From NCBI RefSeq assembly GCF_000719775.1, contig NZ_JOHR01000013.1, forward strand, positions 1-64,000: a stretch of 64,000 nt of DNA. Reading direction: 5' to 3'. The notes below the pieces were generated by a model. The model was not told the DNA's origin. It saw only the letters and a list, made by a program, of their open reading frames with translations, and made no database searches. The number at the start of each line of letters is the position of its first letter. Position 1 is the first letter of the stretch. The translations under genes and the position numbers were made by a program. This DNA is from Streptomyces sp. NRRL F-5135 (GTDB taxonomy: Bacteria; Actinomycetota; Actinomycetes; Streptomycetales; Streptomycetaceae). This document shows positions 1 to 8,025 of this stretch, piece by piece.

Positions 1-174
1 TCGACCGTGCTCGGTTTGCTCGTACCTCACAAACCTCCGCGCGCTCTCCCTTTCGACAGCGGCCGCGCCCCCTTCGGCTCACTCGCCGGCGGACGTGCCT
101 GAGCGGGACGTCACGGGAACCCGGCCATGTGGCCCTCGGCAGACGTGGGTACCCCGGACGTCACTGGGACGCCC
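1..174. other. Window edge left of dacB
   Basis: No complete gene. A minus-strand GTG at 28-30 with GGAGG close upstream (34-38) could begin a gene running off the left edge (M-R-Y-E-Q-T-E-H-G-R); ten codons are too few to identify it. Confidence 0.3.
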
Positions 175-1578
175 TCACCGCACCAGGGCCGCCGACAGCC
201 GGTCCAGGGCGTCCTGGGCCGCGCCGGGGGAGCGGGTGGAGCCCGCCATGAAGGCGAAGGCCAGCAGCCGGCCGCGGCGGTCCACGACGGTGCCCGCGAG
301 GGTGTTCACCCCGGTGAGCGTGCCGGTCTTGGCGCGTACCAGCCCGGCGGCCGGCGCGGCGTGCGCGTACCGGCCGCGCAGCGTGCCGTTGAACCCGGCG
401 ACGGGCAGACCGGTCAGGACGGGCCGCAGCTCCGGGTGGGCCGGGTCGGCGGCGCGCGTCAGCAGGGCGGTGAGCAGGGCCGCGCTGGCCCGGTCCGCGC
501 GGTTCAGGCCGCTGCCGTCGGCGAAGCGGGCGCCGGCCAGGGGCATCTTCAGCTTCTTCAGCTCCGCCCCGACGGCCCGGCCCGCGCCCGCGAAGCTCGC
601 GGGGCGGCCCGTGGCGATCGCGGTCTGGCGGGCCAGGGACTCCGCGATGTCGTTGTCGCTCTCGGTCAGCGCGCGCTCCACCAGGGCGGCGAGCGGCCGC
701 GAGTACGTCCTGGCCAGCGGCTCGGCGCCGGCGGGCGACCGGCCCTCGGCCGGGTCGGCGGTGACCCGTACGCCCCGGTCGCGCAGCAGCCCGGTGAAGG
801 CGTCGGCGGCGTCGCCCGCGGGGTCCTCGCCGCGCGGCGCCGGCCCCTGGGAGGAGGGGTCGGCCCGGCCCTGTCCGACCATCAGCGGCACGACGGGCGC
901 GATGTTGTCGTTCGGGCCGATGGGGTGCCTGCGCGGGCCGGAGTAGAGGGACGTGTCGTAGGCGAGGGTGACCGCCCGGTCCCCCCGCTCGCGCAGCGCG
1001 CGGGCGGTGTCGTCGGCGAGGGCGCGCAGCCCCGCCGCGTCCAGGGTGGCGTCGCCGCCGCCGACCAGGGTGAGCCGCCGCCGGTCGGGGGTGGCCGTGA
1101 CGGTGGTGGCGATGCGGTGGTCGGGGCCGAGCGCGGACAGCGCGGCGGTCATCGTGGCGATCTTGACCGTGGAGGCCGGGACCATCGCCTTGTCCTGCCC
1201 CTTGCCGTACAGCCGGGTGCCGGTGGCGACGTCGACCACGGAGGCCGTACGGGTGGCGCCGAGCCCCTTGTCGTCCATCAGGGGGCCGAGCCGCCTGCCG
1301 AGGTCGCCGGAGAGGCCCGCCGGGACGTCATCGGGAGCGGTGGAGGCGGTCGTGAGCGCGCTGAGCACTCCGGCGGCGCTGGGCGCGGGCGCGGGGGCGC
1401 TCCGGCCGGCCGGGCCGTGATGCGCACCACCCGCGCGGGCCCCGGCCGCCGCCCGCTCGCGTTCCGCCCTGCGCTGGCCCGCGTCCCAGGGCCCCGCTGC
1501 GGCCACGGCCACCGCGGCGCACACCAGGCCGAGTGCCACGGACCCCGCCGTGACCTGCCACACCTTCGGCTCAAGCAT
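175..1578 (-). CDS. dacB: D-alanyl-D-alanine carboxypeptidase / endopeptidase, PBP4 type
   Basis: Class C penicillin-binding protein that trims or cleaves peptidoglycan cross-links outside the membrane. All three active-site motifs are present in order: S-x-x-K (STVK, about residue 136), S-x-N (SDN, about 306) and K-T-G (about 415). An N-terminal hydrophobic segment (about residues 8-29) is an uncleaved anchor or signal sequence, followed by an Ala/Pro/Gly-rich linker to about residue 75. The chosen ATG gives 467 aa (MLEPKVW...) and has AAAGGGG about 10 bases upstream; an in-frame ATG at 1623 would add 15 residues without a good ribosome site. It is divergent from the pyrophosphatase gene, a pairing I associate with Streptomyces chromosomes. 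The family call is firm; the exact in vivo activity is inferred. Confidence 0.93.
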   Translation of the reverse strand: MLEPKVWQVTAGSVALGLVCAAVAVAAAGPWDAGQRRAERERAAAGARAGGAHHGPAGRSAPAPAPSAAGVLSALTTASTAPDDVPAGLSGDLGRRLGPLMDDKGLGATRTASVVDVATGTRLYGKGQDKAMVPASTVKIATMTAALSALGPDHRIATTVTATPDRRRLTLVGGGDATLDAAGLRALADDTARALRERGDRAVTLAYDTSLYSGPRRHPIGPNDNIAPVVPLMVGQGRADPSSQGPAPRGEDPAGDAADAFTGLLRDRGVRVTADPAEGRSPAGAEPLARTYSRPLAALVERALTESDNDIAESLARQTAIATGRPASFAGAGRAVGAELKKLKMPLAGARFADGSGLNRADRASAALLTALLTRAADPAHPELRPVLTGLPVAGFNGTLRGRYAHAAPAAGLVRAKTGTLTGVNTLAGTVVDRRGRLLAFAFMAGSTRSPGAAQDALDRLSAALVR

Positions 1579-1758
1579 GGCTGACCAGCCCCTTTCGCGA
1601 TCACACAGCTGCGTGGGGGACACTTAACCACTGCGTTCTGCCACGAGCACGGCATCCCGGCCCCCGGCCGGGGGGTCTCCTCCGTGAAGACGCAGCATCG
1701 TCCGACGTTAGTGTCATTCGTCAGTGTCATGACGTGTTTGATCCAGGAGGAGACACCC

Positions 1759-2253
1759 GTGGAGTTCGACGTCACCATCGAGATCCCCAAGGGTTCGCGG
1801 AACAAGTACGAGGTGGACCACGAGACAGGCCGCATCCGCCTCGACCGCCGGCTCTTCACCTCGACGAGCTACCCGGCCGACTACGGGTTCGTCGAGAACA
1901 CCCTCGGTGAGGACGGAGACCCGCTGGACGCGCTGGTCATCCTGGACGAGCCGACCTTCCCCGGCTGCCTCATCAAGTGCCGCGCCATCGGCATGTTCCG
2001 GATGACGGACGAGGCCGGCGGCGACGACAAGCTGCTGTGCGTGCCGGCGTCCGACCCCCGGGTGGAGCACCTGCGGGACATCCACCACGTCTCGGAGTTC
2101 GACCGCCTGGAGATCCAGCACTTCTTCGAGGTCTACAAGGACCTGGAGCCCGGCAAGTCCGTCGAGGGCGCCGACTGGGTGGGCCGCGCCGAGGCCGAGG
2201 CCGAGATCGAGGCGTCGTACAAGCGCCTGGAGGCCAAGGGCGGAGCCCACTGA
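1759..2253 (+). CDS. ppa: Inorganic pyrophosphatase (family I, soluble)
   Basis: Cytosolic enzyme hydrolysing PPi to phosphate, which pulls nucleotide- and polymer-forming reactions forward. The 164-aa protein has the family I pattern: [18 protein letters not shown] at the N-terminus, [23 protein letters not shown] (the D-x-D-P-x-D metal-binding signature, about residues 40-62) and a C-terminal KDLEPGK segment. The GTG start sits 7 bases after GGAGGAG (1747-1753); an upstream ATG at 1684 lacks a ribosome site and would break the conserved N-terminus. A strong hairpin follows at 2321-2358. The membrane-bound H+-pyrophosphatase at 54518-56923 is an independent second PPi-consuming enzyme. Confidence 0.97.
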   Translation: MEFDVTIEIPKGSRNKYEVDHETGRIRLDRRLFTSTSYPADYGFVENTLGEDGDPLDALVILDEPTFPGCLIKCRAIGMFRMTDEAGGDDKLLCVPASDPRVEHLRDIHHVSEFDRLEIQHFFEVYKDLEPGKSVEGADWVGRAEAEAEIEASYKRLEAKGGAH

Positions 2254-2606
2254 CGGCGGTCCTTTCCGTGTGACCGGCGGGCCCGCGCGTGCTTCGGCAC
2301 CGGGCCCCGGCCGGACGGACGACGGGCGGCGCACCTCGCACGGGGTGTGCCGCCCGTCCGTGTGCGGGGCGTACGGTCCCGGGCCGGCTCCCGTCCGCGT
2401 GTGTGGCGCTCATGGACGTGCCCATACTGGGCAGACGCGGAGCGGTGGCTCCGGGCGGACGGCGGACCACGGACGGCACACGGCAGGAGGCGGGAGCGGC
2501 GCGACGCGCGCCGGGACGCGGCACTACGCATGGGAACGACGGGGCAGGGGGAGACAGCGGGGAAGCCAGAGCAGGCGGGTGACGGCAGGGAGTGAGGATT
2601 CAGAAC
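2254..2606. other. Intergenic gap ppa to exporter gene
   Basis: A 353-bp stretch without a convincing gene. It contains the hairpin terminator at 2321-2358; the rest is GC-rich and shows no repeat or operator that I recognise. The promoter for the exporter gene should lie in its right half. Confidence 0.6.
2321..2358 (+). terminator. Hairpin terminator after ppa
   Basis: Arms 2321-2335 and 2344-2358 form a 15-bp stem with one G-T wobble and an 8-nt loop. There is no T-run, as is usual for Streptomyces hairpin terminators. It lies 68 bases after the ppa stop. Confidence 0.7.
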
Positions 2607-4307
2607 GTGGTGGCCGAGCCGGACGGTCCCGAGGACCGAAAGCCTCATCAGGCGGACGAGGCGCACAGTGCCTTCACCCCGCCGCTCGGGGTGGAGCAGC
2701 CACCGCTTCCCGAGGACGACCAGCCGACCTCGGAGTTCGCGATCCCGGAGGGGCTGAGCACGGAGCCGTCGCCCGAGCCCGAGGGCTCCGCCTTCGACGT
2801 CCCGGAGGGCGTACAGGGGGCACCGGGTTCCGGCTACGGCGCGTACGGCGGCCGGGGCGGCGCGCCGGGTGTCACGCCCGCGCACGGCGTCCCCATGGTC
2901 AGGCTGAACAAGCACGGCCCCTGGCAGGACCGGATGCGCACCCTGCTGCGCATGCCCGCCGCCGACCGCCCCGTACCGGAGACGGTGCAGCGCCACGACG
3001 ACCAGGGGCCCGCCGTGCCGCGCGTGCTGGACCTCACCCTGCGTATCGGGGAGCTGCTGCTGGCGGGCGGCGAGGGCGCCGAGGACGTCGAGGCCGCGAT
3101 GTTCGCGGTGAGCCGCGCGTACGGACTGGACCGCTGCGAGCCGACCGTCACCTTCACGCTGCTGTCGATCTCGCACCAGCCCTCGCTGGTGGACGACCCG
3201 GTGACGGCCAACCGGACCGTACGCAGACGTGGCACCGACTACACCCGGCTGTCGGCCGTGTACACGCTCATCGACGACATCACCACGGAGGACACGGACG
3301 TCACGCTGGAGGAGGCGTACCGACGGCTGGCGGAGATCCGGCGCAACCGCCACCCGTACCCCGGCTGGGCGCTGACCGTGGCGAGCGGGCTGCTGGCGGG
3401 CTGCGCGTCCGTGCTGGTCGGCGGCGGTGTGCTGGTGTTCCTCGCGGCGGCGGCCGGCGCGATGCTCGGCGACCGGCTGGCCTGGCTGTGTTCGGGGCGC
3501 GGGCTGCCGGAGTTCTACCAGTTCATGGCGGCCGCGATGCCGCCGGCGGCGATGGGGGTGGCGCTGACGCTGCTCGGTCCCGTGGTGTCCTGGGCGGGTC
3601 CGGCCTCCGCCGTGATCACCGGTGGGCTGTTCGCGCTGCTCCCGGGGCGGGCGCTGGTGGCGGGGGTGCAGGACGGGCTGACGGGTTACTACATCACCGC
3701 GGCCGCACGCCTGTTGGAGGTCATGTACTTCTTCATCGCGATCGTCACGGGTGTGCTGATCGTGCTGTACCTGGGTGTGCAGCTGCACGCCCAGCTGAAC
3801 CCGGACGCGGCGCTGGGCATAGGGAAGCAGCCGCTGGTGCAGATCGCCGCGTCGGTGGGGATGAGCTTCGCGTTCGCGATCCTGCTCCAGCAGGAACGTT
3901 CCACCGTGCTGATGGTGTCGCTGAACGGCGGGGTCGCCTGGATCGTCTACGCGGCGATGCACCTGACGGGCGACATCTCGCCGGTGCTCGCGACGGCGGT
4001 GGCGGCGGGGCTGGTGGGCCTGTTCGGACAGCTGCTCTCGCGCTACCAGTTCGCCTCGGCGCTGCCGTACATCACGGCGGCGATCGGCCCGCTGCTGCCC
4101 GGTTCGGCCACGTACTTCGGTCTGCTGGGCTTCGCCCAGAACGACCTGGACCGGGGGCTCGCGTCCCTCTCCAAAGCGGTGACGCTGGCGCTGGCGATCG
4201 CCGTCGGGGTGAACCTCGGCGGGGAGATCGCCCGGATGGTCCTCACGGTCCCGGGGGACGTACGGGCGACCAGCCGCCGCGCGGCCAAGCGGACGCGCGG
4301 CTTCTAG
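2607..4307 (+). CDS. Threonine/serine exporter family membrane protein (ThrE type)
   Basis: A 566-aa integral membrane protein of the ThrE family (DUF1212 plus DUF3815 regions). After a hydrophilic, Pro/Glu-rich N-terminus (about 130 residues) comes a conserved cytoplasmic region with GELLLAGGEGAEDVE and SYGLDRCEP-like sequence (here SRAYGLDRCEPTVTF). About ten membrane segments then follow from residue 255 onward. By family it exports Thr/Ser or small peptides by proton antiport; the substrate here is inferred. The GTG at 2607 is preceded by GAGG at a 9-base spacing; a GTG at 2592 in the same frame has no room for a ribosome site. The 3' end runs into a 15-bp tandem repeat (4292-4350) that contains the TAG stop. 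Confidence 0.85.
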   Translation: MVAEPDGPEDRKPHQADEAHSAFTPPLGVEQPPLPEDDQPTSEFAIPEGLSTEPSPEPEGSAFDVPEGVQGAPGSGYGAYGGRGGAPGVTPAHGVPMVRLNKHGPWQDRMRTLLRMPAADRPVPETVQRHDDQGPAVPRVLDLTLRIGELLLAGGEGAEDVEAAMFAVSRAYGLDRCEPTVTFTLLSISHQPSLVDDPVTANRTVRRRGTDYTRLSAVYTLIDDITTEDTDVTLEEAYRRLAEIRRNRHPYPGWALTVASGLLAGCASVLVGGGVLVFLAAAAGAMLGDRLAWLCSGRGLPEFYQFMAAAMPPAAMGVALTLLGPVVSWAGPASAVITGGLFALLPGRALVAGVQDGLTGYYITAAARLLEVMYFFIAIVTGVLIVLYLGVQLHAQLNPDAALGIGKQPLVQIAASVGMSFAFAILLQQERSTVLMVSLNGGVAWIVYAAMHLTGDISPVLATAVAAGLVGLFGQLLSRYQFASALPYITAAIGPLLPGSATYFGLLGFAQNDLDRGLASLSKAVTLALAIAVGVNLGGEIARMVLTVPGDVRATSRRAAKRTRGF

Positions 4308-4350
4308 ACGCGCGGCGTCTGGACGCGCGGCGTCTGGACGCGCGGCTCCT
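4292..4350. repeat. 15-bp tandem repeat spanning the exporter stop codon
   Basis: Four near-identical units of GACGCGCGGCGTCTG start at 4292, 4307, 4322 and 4337. The first encodes the last residues and the TAG stop (4305-4307) of the exporter gene. Units two and three are identical. Confidence 0.9.
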
Positions 4351-4407
4351 CGCGCCGCGTCCGGATGAAAGACTTCCGGACGAAGGACCAGCAGTCGGAG
4401 GTCGGTC

Positions 4408-5352
4408 ATGGAGGCGCGGCATCTGCGCTACGCGCTCGCCCTCGCCGAGCACCAGCACTTCGGCCGGGCGGCCGCCGCGCTCGGGATCGCGCAGCCCCCG
4501 CTGTCCAAGCAGATCGCCGATCTCGAGGGGGAGGTCGGGGCCCGGCTGTTCGACCGGACCCGGCGGGGCGTCTTCCCGACGGCCGCGGGCGAGGCGTTCC
4601 TGGACCGGGCGCGCCGGGCGCTGACGGAGATGGCGGCGGCCGTGACCGACGCGGGGCGCGCCGCGCGCGGCGAGACCGGCAGGCTGCGGCTGGGTTTCAT
4701 CGCCTCGGCCCTGCTCGGTCCGCTGCCCGCCGTGCTCAGCCGGTTCGGCCGGGACCGTCCCGAGGTACGGCTGGAGCTGCACGAGATGGGGACCAGCCGG
4801 AGCACCGCCGCCCTGATCGCCGGTGAGCTGGACGTGGCCGTCGGGCTGGGGCGGCCCCGCGGGCCCGGGGCGGAGAAACTCGTGTCCGTCACGATCGGGC
4901 GCGACGATCTGGTCGCCGTCGTCGGCACGGCGCACCCGTACGCGGGTCTCCCCTCGGTCAGCGTGGAGCAGCTCCGGCGGCAGCAGCTGATCGTGGCGCC
5001 GGGCGAGGACGAACCGACCACGATCGCCGGCCTGCGCGCCCTGTTCGGCGAGGACTCGGCGGCCCTGCACGGCGCCACGATCGCCCGGGACGTCCACACG
5101 ATCATCGGGCTGGCCGTGTCCGGTGCGGGCGTCGGGCTGGGGCCCTCCCGCATGACGTCGGTCCCGCGCAAGGGGGCCTGGTTCTGCCAGGTGACGCCGC
5201 GGACCGGGCTGCCCGACCTCGTCCTGTCGTTCGCCGAGGACGACGGCTCGCCCGTGCTGACCGCCTTCCTGGCCGTGCTGCGCGCGAACTGCCCGGAGGC
5301 CGGAGCCTCGCTCGACCGTCGGCTCGGCCCGGGCCGCCCTCCGGAGCGCTGA
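4408..5352 (+). CDS. LysR-family transcriptional regulator
   Basis: A 314-aa LysR-type regulator. The N-terminal winged helix-turn-helix is typical (LRYALALAEHQHFGRAAAALG, then QPPLSKQIADLE, residues 5-43), and a substrate-binding domain of two lobes runs from about residue 90 to 300 (GRLRLGFIASALLGPLPAVL opens it). The start is supported by GGAGG 6 bases upstream. No divergent partner is adjacent: the next gene upstream is on the same strand and the downstream neighbour is convergent, so the target and effector cannot be read from context. Confidence 0.93.
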   Translation: MEARHLRYALALAEHQHFGRAAAALGIAQPPLSKQIADLEGEVGARLFDRTRRGVFPTAAGEAFLDRARRALTEMAAAVTDAGRAARGETGRLRLGFIASALLGPLPAVLSRFGRDRPEVRLELHEMGTSRSTAALIAGELDVAVGLGRPRGPGAEKLVSVTIGRDDLVAVVGTAHPYAGLPSVSVEQLRRQQLIVAPGEDEPTTIAGLRALFGEDSAALHGATIARDVHTIIGLAVSGAGVGLGPSRMTSVPRKGAWFCQVTPRTGLPDLVLSFAEDDGSPVLTAFLAVLRANCPEAGASLDRRLGPGRPPER

Positions 5353-5408
5353 CCTCGGGAACGTCGGCCTCGGGCGCCGGCCTCCGGGTCAAGGAAGCGG
5401 AAGCGGCG

Positions 5409-5434
5409 AGGGGAGCCCGGCACAGGGCTCCCCT
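5409..5434. terminator. Bidirectional hairpin between convergent genes
   Basis: AGGGGAGCCC (5409-5418) pairs perfectly with GGGCTCCCCT (5425-5434) across a 6-nt loop. It sits between the converging ends of the LysR gene and the dedA-like gene, so it can serve both. Confidence 0.75.
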
Positions 5435-5479
5435 TCGGACGGCCGGCCCGGGGGGCCGACGCGGGTCGTACGGTCCCGC

Positions 5480-6223
5480 TCAGCGCTTGGCGTGGCGACC
5501 GCGCCCCTGGGCACCGCCCGGGTCCTCCGGTCCTCCGACGGCCGTCCCGGCGGCGGGTCCGGCCATCGGCGCCGCCGTGTCCTCCCCGGCCGCCGCCGCC
5601 TTCTTGGACTGCGAACGGGCCCGCAGGAACTCGATGACGATCGGCAGGATGGACAGGAGCACGATGCCGACGAGGATCAGGTCGATGTGCTCACGGACGA
5701 ACGCGATCTTGCCCAGCGAGGCACCCAGCAGGGTGACGCCCGCGCCCCAGAGGACGCCGCCGAGGACGTTGAAGATGATGAAGGAGCGGTAGTTCATCCG
5801 GCTGACGCCGGCGATGATCGGCGTGAACGTCCGGATGATGGGCACGAAGCGCGCGAGGACCAGCGACTTGGGGCCGTGCTTCTCGAAGAACTCGTGCGCC
5901 TTCTCCACGTTCTCCTGCTTGAAGAGCTTGGAGTCGGGGCGCCTGAACAGCGCGGGGCCCACCTTGCGGCCGAAGAGGTAGCCGACCTGGTCACCGATGA
6001 TCGCGGCGGCGACGACGAGCGTGCACACGAGCCACAGCGGGTGGTCGATCAGGCCGGTCGTCACCAGCAGGCCGGTGGTGAACAGCAGCGAGTCACCCGG
6101 CAGGAAGAAGCCGATGAGAAGGCCGGACTCGGCGAAGACGATGACGAGAACGCCGATCAGTCCGAACGTCTGGATCAGATAGTCCGGGTCCAGCCAGCTG
6201 GGGCCGAGCGCAAGTGTGGTCAC
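5480..6223 (-). CDS. DedA family membrane protein (SNARE-associated / VTT domain)
   Basis: A 247-aa polytopic membrane protein with the DedA/VTT domain: the reentrant-loop region has FAESGLLIGFFLPGDSLLFT (about residues 31-50), and the second conserved block is FGPKSLVLARFVPIIRTFTPIIAGV-like (H-G-P-K-x-x-x-x-A-R-F-x-P-x-x-R, about 113-137). Family members act as lipid scramblases or flippases, including undecaprenyl phosphate recycling; which lipid applies here is not readable. The C-terminal 45 residues are hydrophilic and end in basic residues. GTG start with AGGAG 10 bases upstream. Its promoter region (6224-6434) is shared with the divergent ClC-type gene. Confidence 0.92.
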   Translation of the reverse strand: MTTLALGPSWLDPDYLIQTFGLIGVLVIVFAESGLLIGFFLPGDSLLFTTGLLVTTGLIDHPLWLVCTLVVAAAIIGDQVGYLFGRKVGPALFRRPDSKLFKQENVEKAHEFFEKHGPKSLVLARFVPIIRTFTPIIAGVSRMNYRSFIIFNVLGGVLWGAGVTLLGASLGKIAFVREHIDLILVGIVLLSILPIVIEFLRARSQSKKAAAAGEDTAAPMAGPAAGTAVGGPEDPGGAQGRGRHAKR

Positions 6224-6434
6224 GGTTACCGGACTCCTGAGTCATGAGAATCGGTCGAGCGTCGTGTTTCGGCGTGGTCGGCCGCGCACAAGCTATCAAC
6301 GCCCGCGCGCGGTGCTCAGTTCCACCCGGCCGCTTGACGACACGGCCGGGTGGCAGTCATGGGCATACCGGAACGAAGTGACACCCGGCGAGGCACGACC
6401 GGGCGCCGGACGGGTGCGCGGCTACGGTGAGCGC

Positions 6435-7886
6435 GTGGCTCATGACGGTCCGCCCGCCGCTCCCCCGCCCGTTCCCCCGTCCGGTCCCGCCGTTCCCTCT
6501 TCCGCTTCCTCCCCCGCGCCCTCCGCCCGTACGCTGCTGCCGCTGGTCGTGCCCTCCCTGGCGGTGGGCGTGGCCTCGGCGCTGGTGCTGCTGGGCGTGA
6601 GCGCGGTCGCGGACCGGTTGGAACACGTGCTCTGGCAGAGCCTGCCGGACGCCCTCGGGATCGGCCGCTACTCGGCGCTCTGGATGATCGTGACGCTCAC
6701 GGCCACCGGGCTCGCGGTGGGGATCGTCGTACGCCTGGTGCCGGGGCACGCGGGACCCGACCCGGCCACCACGGGCTTGATCGACGCGCCGCTGCCGGCC
6801 CGCGTCGTACCGGGGCTGCTGCTGGTCACGGGGCTGGCGCTGGCCGGCGGGGTGAGTCTCGGCCCGGAGAATCCGATCACGGCGGTGAACATCGCGCTCG
6901 TGTACTGGCTCGGCCGCAGGGCGGCGCCCAGGGCCCCGGTGGCTCTGTGGCCGGCGCTCGCGGCGGCGGGGACGATCGGGGCGCTGTTCGGTACGCCGGT
7001 GGCGGCGGCGCTGATCCTTTCGGAGTCACTGGCGGCGGGACAGGGACAGGGACAGGGACCGAGACCGGGACCGGGACAGGGACCGGGACAGGGACAGGGA
7101 CCGGGACAGGGACCGGGACAGGGACCGGGGCAGAGGCAGGGCGCGGGTTCGGGGCCGGGCCCGCGCGGCTCCCTGTGGGACAAGCTGTTCGGCCCGCTGA
7201 TCGCGGCGGGGGCGGGCGGCCTGACCACGGTCCTGGTCAGCCACCCGACGTTCGACCTCGGTCTGCCGCCCTACCCGGGCACCGGCTGGGGTGACCTGGC
7301 GGCGGCCCTGGTGATCGCGCCGGTCGCGGCGGCGCTGGGGATGGCGGTGGTGTACGCGTTCCCTCACGTCCACGCGCTCTTCCGCTCCCTCCCCCTTCTC
7401 CGCCACCCCGTCCCGGCGCTGACGGCGGGCGGGCTGGTGCTCGGCCTGCTCGGGACGCTCGGCGGGCAGTTGACGCTGTTCAAGGGGCTGGCCGAGGTGA
7501 AGACGCTCGCGGCGGACCCGGAGGGCTGGTCGGCCGGCTCGTTCGCCCTGATGACAGTGGTGAAGCTGGCCGCCCTGACGACGGCGGCGGCCTGCGGCTT
7601 CCGGGGCGGCCGGATCTTCCCCGCCGTCTTCGCGGGCGCCGCCCTCGGCCTGTGCGCCCACGCCCTGGTCCCGGCCGTGCAACCGAGCCTGGGGGTGGTG
7701 TGCGCGGTCCTGGGCGTCCTCCTCGCGATCACCCGCCACGGCTGGCTCAGCCTCTTCACGGCGGCGGTCCTGGCGGCCGACACGACCATCCTCCCCCTCC
7801 TCTGCGTGGCCGCGCTCCCCGCCTGGCTCCTGGTCACGGGCCGCCCCCAGATGCGCCTCCACGAGGACGGCACGCCGGCGCGGTGA
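6435..7886 (+). CDS. ClC-type chloride/ion channel protein with Gly-Pro/Gly-Gln repeat
   Basis: A 483-aa polytopic protein of the voltage-gated chloride channel fold. Recognisable parts are GGVSLGPENPITAVN (about residue 140, the position of the family's G-x-E-G-P selectivity loop, here S-L-G-P-E-N-P) and ACGFRGGRIFPAVFAGAALG (about 395, the G-x-F-x-P loop). The GTG start is taken because the upstream 73 codons look untranslated and this start opens a hydrophilic Pro-rich N-terminus followed by the first membrane segment. A hexanucleotide repeat at 7037-7140 encodes about 35 residues of alternating Gly-Gln and Gly-Pro between two membrane halves, with no counterpart in usual ClC proteins. Ion selectivity is not assigned. 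Confidence 0.82.
   Translation: MAHDGPPAAPPPVPPSGPAVPSSASSPAPSARTLLPLVVPSLAVGVASALVLLGVSAVADRLEHVLWQSLPDALGIGRYSALWMIVTLTATGLAVGIVVRLVPGHAGPDPATTGLIDAPLPARVVPGLLLVTGLALAGGVSLGPENPITAVNIALVYWLGRRAAPRAPVALWPALAAAGTIGALFGTPVAAALILSESLAAGQGQGQGPRPGPGQGPGQGQGPGQGPGQGPGQRQGAGSGPGPRGSLWDKLFGPLIAAGAGGLTTVLVSHPTFDLGLPPYPGTGWGDLAAALVIAPVAAALGMAVVYAFPHVHALFRSLPLLRHPVPALTAGGLVLGLLGTLGGQLTLFKGLAEVKTLAADPEGWSAGSFALMTVVKLAALTTAAACGFRGGRIFPAVFAGAALGLCAHALVPAVQPSLGVVCAVLGVLLAITRHGWLSLFTAAVLAADTTILPLLCVAALPAWLLVTGRPQMRLHEDGTPAR
7037..7140. repeat. Hexanucleotide repeat (GGGACA/GGGACC) inside the ClC-type gene
   Basis: About 17 in-frame copies of a 6-bp unit alternate between GGGACA and GGGACC and encode Gly-Gln/Gly-Pro dipeptides. 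The unit length keeps the frame open, so copy number could vary without breaking the gene. Confidence 0.9.
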
Positions 7887-8025
7887 CCGCGCGACACGGA
7901 AACGGCGGGCGGCGGGATCGCGTCCGCGGGCCATCCGGCCCCGTCCGCCGGGCGGGGCCCGCCCCGCGTCCGTATTCTCGCGCCAGGGGGTTCGGCAGCA
8001 CCGTTCCAGCGTGAGGAGACCGCTC

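Noticed and set aside
2133..4409. Long minus-strand frame opposite the exporter gene
   Set aside because: The translation is low-complexity Arg/His/Gln with no membrane segments or motifs; the plus-strand ThrE-type protein is clear.
7037..7140. Regular repeat resembling an array
   Set aside because: The units are 6 bp without spacers and encode in-frame Gly-Gln/Gly-Pro; it is a coding minisatellite, not a CRISPR array.
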